A stretch of DNA of 64,000 nt, from assembly GCF_943912385.1 (NCBI RefSeq), contig NZ_CALTTY010000004.1, positions 1 to 64,000 of the forward strand. The letters run 5' to 3'. This document shows, piece by piece, positions 41,625 to 50,481 of the stretch. Source of the stretch: an uncultured Anaerococcus sp. Lineage in GTDB: Bacteria; Bacillota; Clostridia; Tissierellales; Peptoniphilaceae. The notes under the pieces are model-generated. The model was given only the letters and a program-made list of their open reading frames with translations. It made no database searches and had not been told where the DNA came from. Position numbers and translations under genes: made by a program. Numbering within the stretch: the stretch's first letter is position 1; every line of letters begins with the position of its first letter.

Positions 41625-42164
41625 TTGGCGAAGGATGAATATGGTCTTACGTCTAATCAAAGAGCCTTTGCTGATGAGTATATCAGGAACAAGGGCAATG
41701 CGACGCAGGCTTATTTGTTTGCTTATCCTCATATTAAAAAAGAAAATACTGCAGCAGTTAATGCATCAAGGTTGCTAAGAAATGCTAAGGTTTCTAAATA
41801 CATTGCTGATAGGACTAAAGAGATACTAGATAAGCGAAAGATGGGGCAGGATGAAATAATTACTACCCTTACTTCGATTGCTAGAAGAGAGGTGCAAGAG
41901 TCTTATTCTAAAACTTACAACCACTTAACAGGTGAAGTTGAAAAAGAAGTAACTTACACTTTTCAACCGTCTTTAGAAGATGTAACAAATGCCTTAAATA
42001 TTTTGGTTAAGTTTCTTGGTAGTCCTATGGAAAATGAAAAGGCCAAAATCCAGATTAAGAAGATGGAGGCTGAAATTGAGTCCTTGTCGACTAGAGATGA
42101 TAGGGAACTTAAGATTGATAAGTTTTTAGATCTAGTAGAGGGTGAACTTGATGAGTATCCTTAA
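41625..42164 (+). CDS. terS: Terminase small subunit
   Basis: 179 residues; LTSNQRAFADEYIRNKGNAT and QAYLFAYPHIKKENTAAVNA form the terminase_2 HTH, followed by a helical oligomerization part. TTG start after AAAGGGGTGATG. It recognises the pac/cos region, presumably nearby. Overlaps terL. Confidence 0.92.
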   Translation: MAKDEYGLTSNQRAFADEYIRNKGNATQAYLFAYPHIKKENTAAVNASRLLRNAKVSKYIADRTKEILDKRKMGQDEIITTLTSIARREVQESYSKTYNHLTGEVEKEVTYTFQPSLEDVTNALNILVKFLGSPMENEKAKIQIKKMEAEIESLSTRDDRELKIDKFLDLVEGELDEYP

Positions 42165-43386
42165 AGAAATTTATACTGATAAGCAAATAGAAATATTAAG
42201 AAAAACACAATCCCAAGATTGGTTTATGCTTATTAATCATGGAGCTAAACGAAGTGGTAAGACTGTTTTAAATAATGATTTGTTTTTAATGGAATTAAGA
42301 CGTGTTAGAGATATTGCAAAAGCTGAAGGTGTTGACGAACCTATGTATATTTTAGCTGGTATATCTTCTAAAACCATTCAAAATAACATCTTGACTGAAC
42401 TTACTAATAAATATGACATTGATTTTAAGTTTGATAAGCACGGTTCTTTTAAGATGTTTGGAGTCAAGATTATACAAGCCTTTACAGGGACTATTGGAGG
42501 CCTTGGAGGTATCAGAGGTATGACAGCCTATGGTGCTTATGTCAATGAGGCCTCACTAGCAAGACGTGAAGTTTTTGATGAGATTGTGTCGAGGTGTTCG
42601 GGAAAAGGTGCAAGAATACTTTGTGATACTAACCCCGATAATCCTGAACATTGGCTAAAGAAAGAGTACATCGATAATCCAACGGATAGGATTTTATCTT
42701 ATAAGTTTACTATTTTTGACAATACTTTTTTGGATAAAAGATATATGCAAGATACTATTGAGACCACTCCAGCTGGGATGTTTACAGAGCGTAACATTTA
42801 CGGAAACTGGGTGTCTGGTGATGGAATGGTTTATAAGGATTTTGATGGAGATAAACATTTTATCGATGACATAACGGATTATAAATTTAATAAATACATA
42901 GCTGGGGTTGACTGGGGTTATGGTCACTTTGGAGCTATTGTGGTTTTTGGTGTGACTGATGATGATAAATATATCATGATTGAAGAACATGCCAAGACTG
43001 GTGAAGAAATAGATTATTGGGCGGATATTGCTAAAGGTATCAAAAAAAGATACGGCAATATCCCTTTTTATTGCGATTCTGCAAGGGTGGAGCATATAGA
43101 TAGGTTTATCAATGAGGGCTTAAAGGCTTATCTAGCTAATAAGGCGGTTATACCTGGTATTGAGTATGTGGCTACCCTTTATAAGTCGGATAAGCTGTAT
43201 ATTTATAGGCCTATAGCTGAGAGATTTAGACAGGAAATATATTCCTATGTTTGGGCTGATACAGCAGGAGCTGATAAGGTTAAAGAAGAATATGATGACG
43301 TCCAAGACGCTATTAGATATGCCCTTTATACTGATAAGGCTGATGGTGGTATTAAGACTATGAATAGAAAAGTACTAGGAATTTAG
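42151..43386 (+). CDS. terL: Terminase large subunit (PBSX type)
   Basis: About 411 residues. Walker A HGAKRSGKTVLNND, an ATPase segment NEASLARREVFDEI, and nuclease residues in GVDWGYGHFGAIVVFG and YCDSARVEHIDRF. It powers DNA packaging and cuts concatemers. ATG 42151 follows GAGGGTG; the GTG at 42142 is the alternative. Confidence 0.94.
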   Translation: MSILKEIYTDKQIEILRKTQSQDWFMLINHGAKRSGKTVLNNDLFLMELRRVRDIAKAEGVDEPMYILAGISSKTIQNNILTELTNKYDIDFKFDKHGSFKMFGVKIIQAFTGTIGGLGGIRGMTAYGAYVNEASLARREVFDEIVSRCSGKGARILCDTNPDNPEHWLKKEYIDNPTDRILSYKFTIFDNTFLDKRYMQDTIETTPAGMFTERNIYGNWVSGDGMVYKDFDGDKHFIDDITDYKFNKYIAGVDWGYGHFGAIVVFGVTDDDKYIMIEEHAKTGEEIDYWADIAKGIKKRYGNIPFYCDSARVEHIDRFINEGLKAYLANKAVIPGIEYVATLYKSDKLYIYRPIAERFRQEIYSYVWADTAGADKVKEEYDDVQDAIRYALYTDKADGGIKTMNRKVLGI

Positions 43387-43387
43387 A

Positions 43388-43630
43388 TTGAAGTTGTCAA
43401 TAGTTTATTATCCTAAAATGAATAGAAGTTGGTTATTGAAGCGTGAGGGCGGGGAGTACTGCCAGCATGCTCATTTTTTTACTAAGAAAGAGGCTTTCGT
43501 TTGTAGGACTTTGATTGATGCAAACAAGTATCCAAGAAAAAAGAAATACAGAATAGCAATGGAGAGGATACTCACAAAAGAAGAATTTAAAAAGCTTAAT
43601 AAAAAGCCTGGGTATTGTAATAGGAGATAG
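43388..43630 (+). CDS. Small basic phage protein, duplicated (copy 2)
   Basis: 80 residues, TTG start after AGGAA. KLSIVYYPKMNRSWLLKRE, CQHAHFFTKKEAFVCR and ERILTKEEFKKLNKKPGYC parallel the early-region protein at 36039. Sits between terminase and portal, an unusual place for an early-gene paralogue. Confidence 0.6.
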   Translation: MKLSIVYYPKMNRSWLLKREGGEYCQHAHFFTKKEAFVCRTLIDANKYPRKKKYRIAMERILTKEEFKKLNKKPGYCNRR

Positions 43631-43633
43631 GAT

Positions 43634-45046
43634 TTGAAAGTTGAAAGTTATATAACAGAAAAGATGGAGTTGCCAGAAAGGATTTGCTTGCCAGCAGATA
43701 CAGAGGTAACTCCTTCTTTGATTAAAACATTAATTGAAATTAAAAACCAGGATAATCAAAGGTATTTGACTCTACAAGGATATTATGAAGGTAGGGCAAA
43801 GATAGATGAGAGGAAGAAAGAGCCTCATAAGTCTAATAACAAGATGAGTCTTGATTATGCTTCTTATATAGTCGATATCCTACAAGGTATGGCGGTTGGT
43901 AGACCTGTTATATATGGGGTTAGTGCTGAAGAAAGAGAAAAGTTTGCTATCATCCAAGATATACTGGACTCAAACCGTGAGCAAGACGAAAATACAGCCC
44001 TTGCTAAGATGAGCGGTATTAACGGATTAGGATATGAGATAAATTATGTAGATGAAGAGGGAATATATAAATTTAATGAGGTTAAACCTCAAAATATGAT
44101 TTATGTTTATGATGATAAAATCAATCCTAAACCATGGTTAGCCCTTTATGTTAGAGATGAGATTAGTCTTGAAAACCTAACTGCAGATGAAAAGAGTCAG
44201 GCAGTAACGGCTTATATGGTGGATAGTATCCAAGAGTATAGGAGCAGTAAAGACGGCTTTATACTAGTTGAAGAGTATGAAAATATCCTGCATAAATTCC
44301 CTGTTATAGAGTGGGCAAATAATGATGAATTTATTGGAGATTTCGAAAGGGTCTTATCCTTAATCGATGCTATAAACCTTATTTACTCTGATAATGTAAA
44401 TAACTTTGAGGAACAGGTCAATGCCTTACTTATCCTATGGGGAATGGTAAATACTGATTCTGAAGATTTTAAAAAGCTAAAAGAAGATGGGGTCTTACTT
44501 GCAACTAGCCAAGCAGCAGGCAAGCAAGATGCTAAGTTTATCACTAGAGATATAAATGACGACTCTATACAAAACCTTATAAAGAATTTAGATGAGGCAA
44601 TCCATAAATTCTCAAAAGCCCCTAATGTTAGTGATGAAAAGTTTTCTGGAGTTGCATCTGGAGAGAGTCAAAAATACAAAGTATTTGCTACTGATCAAGT
44701 GATTGAATTAAAACAAAGAAAGTACCATACAGCCCTAACTCAAAGAATGGAGCTAATATGCGAGTATATAAGGATTAAGCACGGTATAGAGCTTGATTAT
44801 AGGGATATAGCAATTAATTTCCAAGATAATAAGCCTTATGATGAGTTAAATAATGCCCAGACCGTGAAACAATTACTAGATGCTGGAGCTTCAAGGCAAT
44901 TTGCTTTTTCTAAGCTAAAAGGAATTGATGATGTCGGTGAGGAACTGGAAAGACAAAGACAGGAAAAAGAAGAAGCTTATCAAGATTATGCTGATTCTTT
45001 TCTAGCTGATACAAAAGAAGATGAAGACGTAGAAGATGAAGGCTAA
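43634..45046 (+). CDS. Portal protein (SPP1 gp6-like)
   Basis: 470 residues. YIVDILQGMAVGRPVIYGVS, EVKPQNMIYVYDDKINPKPW and VASGESQKYKVFATDQVIEL match the Gp6-like portal family that forms the dodecameric DNA gateway. TTG start after GGAGATAGGA. An acidic C-terminus overlaps the next gene. Confidence 0.92.
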   Translation: MKVESYITEKMELPERICLPADTEVTPSLIKTLIEIKNQDNQRYLTLQGYYEGRAKIDERKKEPHKSNNKMSLDYASYIVDILQGMAVGRPVIYGVSAEEREKFAIIQDILDSNREQDENTALAKMSGINGLGYEINYVDEEGIYKFNEVKPQNMIYVYDDKINPKPWLALYVRDEISLENLTADEKSQAVTAYMVDSIQEYRSSKDGFILVEEYENILHKFPVIEWANNDEFIGDFERVLSLIDAINLIYSDNVNNFEEQVNALLILWGMVNTDSEDFKKLKEDGVLLATSQAAGKQDAKFITRDINDDSIQNLIKNLDEAIHKFSKAPNVSDEKFSGVASGESQKYKVFATDQVIELKQRKYHTALTQRMELICEYIRIKHGIELDYRDIAINFQDNKPYDELNNAQTVKQLLDAGASRQFAFSKLKGIDDVGEELERQRQEKEEAYQDYADSFLADTKEDEDVEDEG

Positions 45047-45866
45047 ATTTGAAAAAATTTCACGTGCTATTGAGAAGTTAATTAAGAAAAGGTGTAAGGG
45101 TATCAATCAAAACTATAACCACTTCTACAAGCGAATAAGACGTGAATTGAGAAGGCTTTATGATGAGTATGAAGTTGACGGACAGGTATCCATTGACGAT
45201 TTAAGAAGATTTAAGGAGTTAGAAAGATTAGATGCCTTGACTAGTCAGATTATAGTATCGATGTTTAAAGATAACGAGAAATTGATTGAAAAAATCCTTT
45301 ATGATATAGCTGATAAGACTAGGGATGAGTCAATAAAGGCTATGGATAGTGGTATTCCTGCTATAGATAAGCAATATAATGCTAAGGATATAGTAAGAAA
45401 GAGGGTAGGAGGCCGTGTTTGGGTCGAAAGAGTCGAGCATAGGGCTTCTAATGCTAATTATGATGTCAATTCCTTAATCCGTGCTGGCATGGAGAGAGGA
45501 GACTCTTATACTCAGATTGCTAGAGACCTTAAGGGTAAGCTTGCCAAGGATAATGCTGGTCTTAATCGATTAGTGAGGACTGAAGGGGCTAGGGTAGTTG
45601 AGGATAGTAAGTATTCTACCTTTGAAGAGATAGCTAAAAATCCTAAAATCGAGGTCTACAAGATTTGGCACACTATGAGTGATGAAAGGGTCAGGTCTTC
45701 CCACCAATCCATGGAGGGGGTAAAGGTGAAATTTGATGAAGAATTTACCCTACCAAGTGGGGCGACTTGCTTATATCCTAAGACTACTGGTTATGCAGAA
45801 GAAGATATCAATTGCAGGTGCTATATTGAGTATGTGACAGAGATTAAGGATAAGGAAGAAATTTAA
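45036..45866 (+). CDS. Minor head protein (Mu F / SPP1 gp7-like)
   Basis: 276 residues; KIWHTMSDERVRSSHQSMEG and INCRCYIEYV are typical of the phage Mu protein F-like domain. Bound to portal and needed for head assembly and DNA ejection. Confidence 0.9.
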   Translation: MKAKFEKISRAIEKLIKKRCKGINQNYNHFYKRIRRELRRLYDEYEVDGQVSIDDLRRFKELERLDALTSQIIVSMFKDNEKLIEKILYDIADKTRDESIKAMDSGIPAIDKQYNAKDIVRKRVGGRVWVERVEHRASNANYDVNSLIRAGMERGDSYTQIARDLKGKLAKDNAGLNRLVRTEGARVVEDSKYSTFEEIAKNPKIEVYKIWHTMSDERVRSSHQSMEGVKVKFDEEFTLPSGATCLYPKTTGYAEEDINCRCYIEYVTEIKDKEEI

Positions 45867-45889
45867 TAGAAATTAAGAAGGTATATAAG

Positions 45890-46255
45890 ATGAAAGACAA
45901 TGAAATAATTCAGTTAATAAATGAAGAAATTGAAAGGTTAAGAGATAGAGGAGTATCAAGAAAGGCGATATCAGACGGATATCACACATTCGAAGAATTA
46001 TATTATCATCGAATGGTCTTATTCTCAATAATACTTAATCAGAATAAAGAAATATCATGGAAGACAAAGAAACACCATGATGGAACTATGTTTGGAGATG
46101 ATAGCTTTATATGTGGAATAGAAACACCTGAAGGGCAATACACATATCATTACCACTTAGATTATTGGGATAATTTTGATGTAAAAGAATTAGAATTTGC
46201 ACCTGAATATGATGGCCATAAACCTAAAGATATTACTAGACTGCTTAGTCTATAA
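45890..46255 (+). CDS. WDGH-type phage protein
   Basis: 121 residues; SDGYHTFEELYYHRMVLFS, SWKTKKHHDG and EFAPEYDGHKPKDITRLLSL resemble the small WDGH domain family of phages, usually carried in early or accessory regions. Function unknown. A terminator follows directly, so it may belong to the inserted block. Confidence 0.65.
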   Translation: MKDNEIIQLINEEIERLRDRGVSRKAISDGYHTFEELYYHRMVLFSIILNQNKEISWKTKKHHDGTMFGDDSFICGIETPEGQYTYHYHLDYWDNFDVKELEFAPEYDGHKPKDITRLLSL

Positions 46256-46273
46256 AACTAAATAAAATCAATT

Positions 46274-46297
46274 AAGAGAGCCTAAGCTTTCTTTTTT
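46274..46297 (+). terminator. Terminator within the head gene cluster
   Basis: AAGAGAGC pairs with GCTTTCTT (one G-U) around CTAA and runs into TTTT, between the WDGH-type gene and the metallopeptidase. Confidence 0.7.
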
Positions 46298-46320
46298 GTA
46301 CTTATGTATATGGAGAATAA

Positions 46321-46653
46321 ATGAAAAAGAAAATTAATGTATTAGGTACTAACTACAAAATAGTATACAACGTAACCGAAGAAGATGACCCATACATAGC
46401 TGATTGTGATGGATATATAGATTATACAAATAAAGAAATTTATATAAAAGATATGTCAGAACACGGCTGGTCAGATAATAAGTATCACGAAAACGAAGTG
46501 ACAAGGCACGAACTGGTACACGCCTTTTTATATGAGTCTGGATTGAATGTAAATAGTGACTGGGCTAGAAATGAAGAATTAGTAGATTGGATAGCTTTAC
46601 AAGTACCAAAAATAAATAAATTATTTGAAGAATTAAATATTAATAACAAATAG
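46321..46653 (+). CDS. Small zinc metallopeptidase-like protein
   Basis: 110 residues. TRHELVHAFLYESGL carries HExxH, and NEELVDWIALQVPKI offers a downstream Glu as third ligand, similar to ImmA/IrrE- or SprT-like minimal proteases. No membrane segment. Flanked by terminators on both sides, so it behaves as a separate transcription unit inside the late operon. Substrate unknown; could modify a host or phage regulator. Confidence 0.7.
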   Translation: MKKKINVLGTNYKIVYNVTEEDDPYIADCDGYIDYTNKEIYIKDMSEHGWSDNKYHENEVTRHELVHAFLYESGLNVNSDWARNEELVDWIALQVPKINKLFEELNINNK

Positions 46654-46685
46654 TGGTAATTGCAGAAATGCAAAAGCCACTTTTT
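46652..46685 (+). terminator. Terminator between metallopeptidase and tRNA-Tyr
   Basis: AGTGG/CCACT outer stem and TTGC/GCAA inner stem, followed by five T, overlapping the gene stop. Confidence 0.75.
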
Positions 46686-46689
46686 CTAT

Positions 46690-46773
46690 GGGAAGATACC
46701 GAAGTGGAAAACGGGGCGGTCTGTAAAACCGTTAGCTATGCTTTCGAGGGTTCGAATCCCTCTCTTCCCACCA
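46690..46773 (+). tRNA. Prophage tRNA-Tyr (anticodon GTA)
   Basis: GGGAAGA/TCTTCCC acceptor, anticodon stem GCGGT/ACCGT with loop CTGTAAA (anticodon GTA), long variable arm, T arm GAGGGTTCGAATCCCTC, encoded CCA. It sits in the head gene cluster four bases after a terminator. The 74 bases after it hold no clear gene. Confidence 0.93.
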
Positions 46774-46847
46774 TTATTGTCTTTGACTGGTTAGACGTTA
46801 AAGAAGCTAGGGACTATATGGCTGACGAGCCTTAAACGGGAGGATGT

Positions 46848-47459
46848 ATGAAAGATTTATTGATAAGAGATATTAGCCTGCAAAGATTTGCCGATGAGGG
46901 CGAAGGTGCAGGTCAAGAGGACGGCCAAGATGTAAATCAAGGTCAAGATGCAGGACAGGAAGAAGCAAAGACTTATAGCCAAGAAGAATTAGATGAGGCT
47001 GTAAGCGAAGCTACTAAGGGCTATGTGAGTCAAGAAAAATTGCAAGAAATAATTGATAAGACCATAGCCAAGGAGAGGAAGAAGGCGGAGGAAGCCGAGA
47101 GGTTATCCAAGCTTTCTGAAAAAGAAAGAGCTGAAGAACAGGCCAAGCTTGATAAGCAAGAGATAGAAGAATTAAGGGCTAAGTTAGCAAAGAAAGACCT
47201 TGAGGACGATACGATCAAGGAGCTAAAAGAACAGGAGCTTGATTCTGATTTTCTTGAATTTGTTATAGCAGATGATGCGGAAAAAACTTTGGAAAAGATA
47301 AAAAGGTTTAAACCGTTATTTGATAGGGCTGTTAATCAGGCTGTAGATGAGAGAGTTAGAGGAAAAAGTCCACAAGGGACTAATAACTTAAAAACTAAGA
47401 AAGATGTATTTTCAACCGAAAATATCGGTGAATATGCACAAAAATCAAGAATTATTTAA
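46848..47459 (+). CDS. Scaffold protein (DUF4355-like)
   Basis: 203 residues. Gln/Gly/Glu-rich start (20-45), then long charged helix (50-170), typical of phage scaffolds encoded just before the capsid gene. GGGAGGATG precedes the start. Confidence 0.8.
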   Translation: MKDLLIRDISLQRFADEGEGAGQEDGQDVNQGQDAGQEEAKTYSQEELDEAVSEATKGYVSQEKLQEIIDKTIAKERKKAEEAERLSKLSEKERAEEQAKLDKQEIEELRAKLAKKDLEDDTIKELKEQELDSDFLEFVIADDAEKTLEKIKRFKPLFDRAVNQAVDERVRGKSPQGTNNLKTKKDVFSTENIGEYAQKSRII

Positions 47460-47472
47460 GGAGATATAATTT

Positions 47473-48447
47473 ATGCCAAAATTACAAACTAATGCAACTT
47501 TTAATCCAGATAATGTTTTATTATCTGATATGAAGACAGGAGAAGTTCCTTCAGAACAAGCGGAGTTAATTCTTAAAAAAGTAGTAGACCAATCATTAGT
47601 AACTAAACTAGCTAAATATGAGCCTATGGATGCTTTGAGAAAGAAATTTACTTATCTTGCAGAGGGTCCTGGTGCTTACTGGGTAAATGAGGGTGAAGTT
47701 ATTCAAACTTCTAAATCAAAATGGTTACAAGTTGAGATGGAGGCCCACAAACTAGGTGTTATTGTTCTAGTTTCAAAAGAGTCTTTAAAATATTCTGTTA
47801 CTGATTTCTTTAATCTACACAAAAAAGAAATCCAAGATGCTTTTCAAATAAGATTTGACAGGTCGGTTTTATTTGGTGGCGAAGGTTCACCATTCCCTAA
47901 AGGTACATCTGTATTTGAAAGGGCAACTACTGAAGGGAATATTATTACTCAAACTGATAGTCCATATAACGATATAAACGACTTAATGGCACTAATTGAG
48001 GATGCAGACCTTGAGCCACAAGCTTTGGCTACTACTAGAAGATATAACAAGGACTTAAGAGGAGCTGTTGATACTAGAGGTCTACCAATCTTTAATGGCC
48101 CTAGAGAAGGTGTTACTCCTGATGTTTTAGGTATGCCTGTTGTATATGGAAACGGAAAATCTTGGGATAGGGAAAAAGCTTTAGCTGTTGTAGGTGATTT
48201 CGATAATTTATACTACGGTATTCCTCAAGGTATTGAATATTCTATTTCTGAAGATGCTACCCTAACTTCTATAGTTGGTGAAAATGACCAACCTATAAAC
48301 TTATTTGAAAGAGACTTAATCGCCCTTAAGGCAACCATGCATGTTGCTTTCCTAACTGTAAAAGCAGATGCCTTTGCTGCACTGAAACCTAAAGTGGAGG
48401 AAGTAGAAGAAGTAGAAGAAGTAGAAGAAGTAGGAGTTGAAGCTTAA
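47473..48447 (+). CDS. Major capsid protein (HK97 fold)
   Basis: 324 residues. KYEPMDALRKKFTYLAEGPG, VLVSKESLKYSVTDFFNLHK and AFQIRFDRSVLFGGEGSPFP are typical of HK97-type capsids. Its C-terminus ends in four EEV repeats encoded by near-identical 9-base units (48399-48434), a likely flexible extension. Confidence 0.92.
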   Translation: MPKLQTNATFNPDNVLLSDMKTGEVPSEQAELILKKVVDQSLVTKLAKYEPMDALRKKFTYLAEGPGAYWVNEGEVIQTSKSKWLQVEMEAHKLGVIVLVSKESLKYSVTDFFNLHKKEIQDAFQIRFDRSVLFGGEGSPFPKGTSVFERATTEGNIITQTDSPYNDINDLMALIEDADLEPQALATTRRYNKDLRGAVDTRGLPIFNGPREGVTPDVLGMPVVYGNGKSWDREKALAVVGDFDNLYYGIPQGIEYSISEDATLTSIVGENDQPINLFERDLIALKATMHVAFLTVKADAFAALKPKVEEVEEVEEVEEVGVEA

Positions 48448-48698
48448 TGTTTTATAAGGCCAAAAGTCCTAAAGGGGACATAATCAAGGTTACCTCAAAG
48501 ACTTATAGAGTTCTCTATAGGTCTAGGGGATATGTCCTTATCGATGATGAAGTAGTTTCCAAAAAGGAAAATACTGATGATAAAAAAGATTATAAGGATA
48601 TGACCGTGAAAGAGCTTAAAAGCCTTCTAGACAAGAAGAAGATACCTTATAAGGGAAATGATAAGAAAGATAAATTAATCGAGCTAATCGAAGGATAG
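48447..48698 (+). CDS. Small head protein with HeH/LEM-like C-terminus
   Basis: 83 residues; after KSPKGDIIKVTSKTYRVLYR the C-terminal 35 residues MTVKELKSLLDKKKIPYKG fit a HeH/SAP helix-extension-helix, often DNA- or capsid-associated in phages. TAATG-coupled to the capsid gene. Confidence 0.65.
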   Translation: MFYKAKSPKGDIIKVTSKTYRVLYRSRGYVLIDDEVVSKKENTDDKKDYKDMTVKELKSLLDKKKIPYKGNDKKDKLIELIEG

Positions 48699-48707
48699 GA
48701 GGTGTCT

Positions 48708-49100
48708 ATGGATAGTTTGACGCCTGATATGAGATTTGAAAGAGACCTAGACAATGAACTTGTCGATGAGGCTATAGCAAATGAAAATATCGAAGAAGAA
48801 TTTGCAAGACTCAGACCACTTTATAAAGAGTGGATCGAGGATTATTGTAATGTTACTTTTGAGGATGGGAAAACCCCTGCTATTATCAATATGGCTTTAG
48901 ATGAGCTAGTCAAAACTGACCCTAAATCTTATAATATATCATCTGAAAAGTTATCTGATATGTCTATAACATACGGTGGTGGGTCTGCTGGAGGCGGAAA
49001 TGATGGAGGTATACCTAAGTATATACTTGCATGGTTGGAGCCTTATAGGAGGCCTTTTTTAGTGTCTGATAAAAGGAAAAAGCCTTATGTTAGAGATTGA
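48708..49100 (+). CDS. Head-tail connector protein
   Basis: 130 residues from ATG 48708, after AGGAGGTG. FARLRPLYKEWIEDYCNVTF and INMALDELVKTDP resemble the Gp6/adaptor head-tail connector family. Position after the capsid supports this. Confidence 0.75.
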   Translation: MDSLTPDMRFERDLDNELVDEAIANENIEEEFARLRPLYKEWIEDYCNVTFEDGKTPAIINMALDELVKTDPKSYNISSEKLSDMSITYGGGSAGGGNDGGIPKYILAWLEPYRRPFLVSDKRKKPYVRD

Positions 49101-49605
49101 TTTGATAGATAATTCAGGACTAGATGAGATTATCAAAAATCTTGAAGATTTGGAAAAGTACTATGTTGTAATCGGTATAACTGCTAAAAATGATAGCAAG
49201 CTTATTATGATTGCTAATGTGCATGAATACGGTTGTGATATACCGGTTACTAATAAGATGAGGGGATTTTTTGCTTATAACTTTGATGTCCATCTAAAAA
49301 AAGATACTAAGGTTATAAAAATCCCTGAAAGGTCTTTTATAAGGTCGGGATTTGATAAGCATAATCAAGAATTTGCCGACTACGAAGATATACTTATGTC
49401 GGTTGTCGATGGGAATATATCGGCTAAAACCTTTTACGAGATTATAGGCCAAGGTGGGGCTGATATGATGAGGGGGTTCCTAATTAATGAAGTGAAAAGC
49501 CCTGCTAATTCTGGTTTTACTATTAAAAATAAGGGGTCTTCTAATCCCCTAGTTGATACTGGTAGGCTTGTAAATGCTATTGACTATGAAGTTAGGAGGA
49601 CTTGA
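49087..49605 (+). CDS. HK97 gp10-like / head-tail joining protein
   Basis: 172 residues; MIANVHEYGCDIPVTNKMRG, IPERSFIRSGFD and NPLVDTGRLVNAIDYEV are features of the gp10-like minor tail/closure family. Confidence 0.75.
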   Translation: MLEIDLIDNSGLDEIIKNLEDLEKYYVVIGITAKNDSKLIMIANVHEYGCDIPVTNKMRGFFAYNFDVHLKKDTKVIKIPERSFIRSGFDKHNQEFADYEDILMSVVDGNISAKTFYEIIGQGGADMMRGFLINEVKSPANSGFTIKNKGSSNPLVDTGRLVNAIDYEVRRT

Positions 49606-49985
49606 TGTTTAATTTTAAGAATTTAATTTCTAAGTATTCCAAGGGTCAGGTCGTGGCTATCATAGAAAGTGAGGGCTACTATGACCAAGAACAGGCCGGA
49701 AAGTATATCGAGGGGGAGAAAAAAGCTGTAGTCTTGAAACCTGCTGCAATTGTCCCTTTATCAAAGGACGATTTAAGGCTTGATAAGGGCGGTTTTTATT
49801 CGTCTGATAATCGAAAGCTTTATTGCTATGAGAGATTAGAAAAAGGGGCCTATATCTACAACGTACAGGAGGATAAGACCAAGACAAGATATAGGATAAT
49901 GGCAGAAAGTGACTATTCTGATTATGATAAGGGTTTATTTATCTATGTACTAGAAAGGGCTGATAAAGATGATTGGGAAACTTAA
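49605..49985 (+). CDS. Head closure-type protein
   Basis: 126 residues from ATG 49605, after AGGAGGAC. Mostly beta pattern with Lys/Asp-rich loops (AIIESEGYYDQEQAGKYIEG). Assigned by position between connector and neck genes; family not recognised. Confidence 0.5.
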   Translation: MFNFKNLISKYSKGQVVAIIESEGYYDQEQAGKYIEGEKKAVVLKPAAIVPLSKDDLRLDKGGFYSSDNRKLYCYERLEKGAYIYNVQEDKTKTRYRIMAESDYSDYDKGLFIYVLERADKDDWET

Positions 49986-50481
49986 AGAGGAAATAGTTAA
50001 GGGACTACATGCTTATACTGATCTTTATGTTGTAGATACTGACAATAACTATAAGAAACCTAAACGGCCTTTCTATAGCTATAAAATAACTCAGATAAAG
50101 ACTAATATAAGTGGAGAGGGTAATTACTCATCTGACTTTCCTAAATCGCTTGACGAGCGTTTTAAGTACGATTATAGGGAAAAGGTTGAACTCCAGCCCC
50201 AAGTGGTTATATCCTTTAATTGTTATAGCGATGATATAGCTGAGTGTTTAGATAAAACCTACCTAGCTTGGGACTATTTTAAACATGGAGGTAATGATTT
50301 ACTAGCCCTTGGTAACATAATAGTGGTCAGGACAGAGGAAATAACCGATAGAACGGTCGTTTTAGGTGATAGGTACGAATATAGGTATGGATTTGATGTA
50401 GAACTAAGATTCTTACATGAAATCGAGAGAAGAAGAGAAACAATTGAAACATATAAATTTAAGAGAGGAAATGATATATGA
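49969..50481 (+). CDS. Neck / tail terminator protein
   Basis: 170 residues; KRPFYSYKITQIKTNI and RYEYRYGFDVELRFLHEIER fit the phage neck-terminator group just upstream of the sheath. Confidence 0.65.
   Translation: MIGKLKEEIVKGLHAYTDLYVVDTDNNYKKPKRPFYSYKITQIKTNISGEGNYSSDFPKSLDERFKYDYREKVELQPQVVISFNCYSDDIAECLDKTYLAWDYFKHGGNDLLALGNIIVVRTEEITDRTVVLGDRYEYRYGFDVELRFLHEIERRRETIETYKFKRGNDI

Noticed and set aside
46653..46835. 60-codon open frame across the tRNA-Tyr
   Set aside because: It overlaps the terminator and the whole tRNA and has no ribosome binding site; coding is very unlikely.
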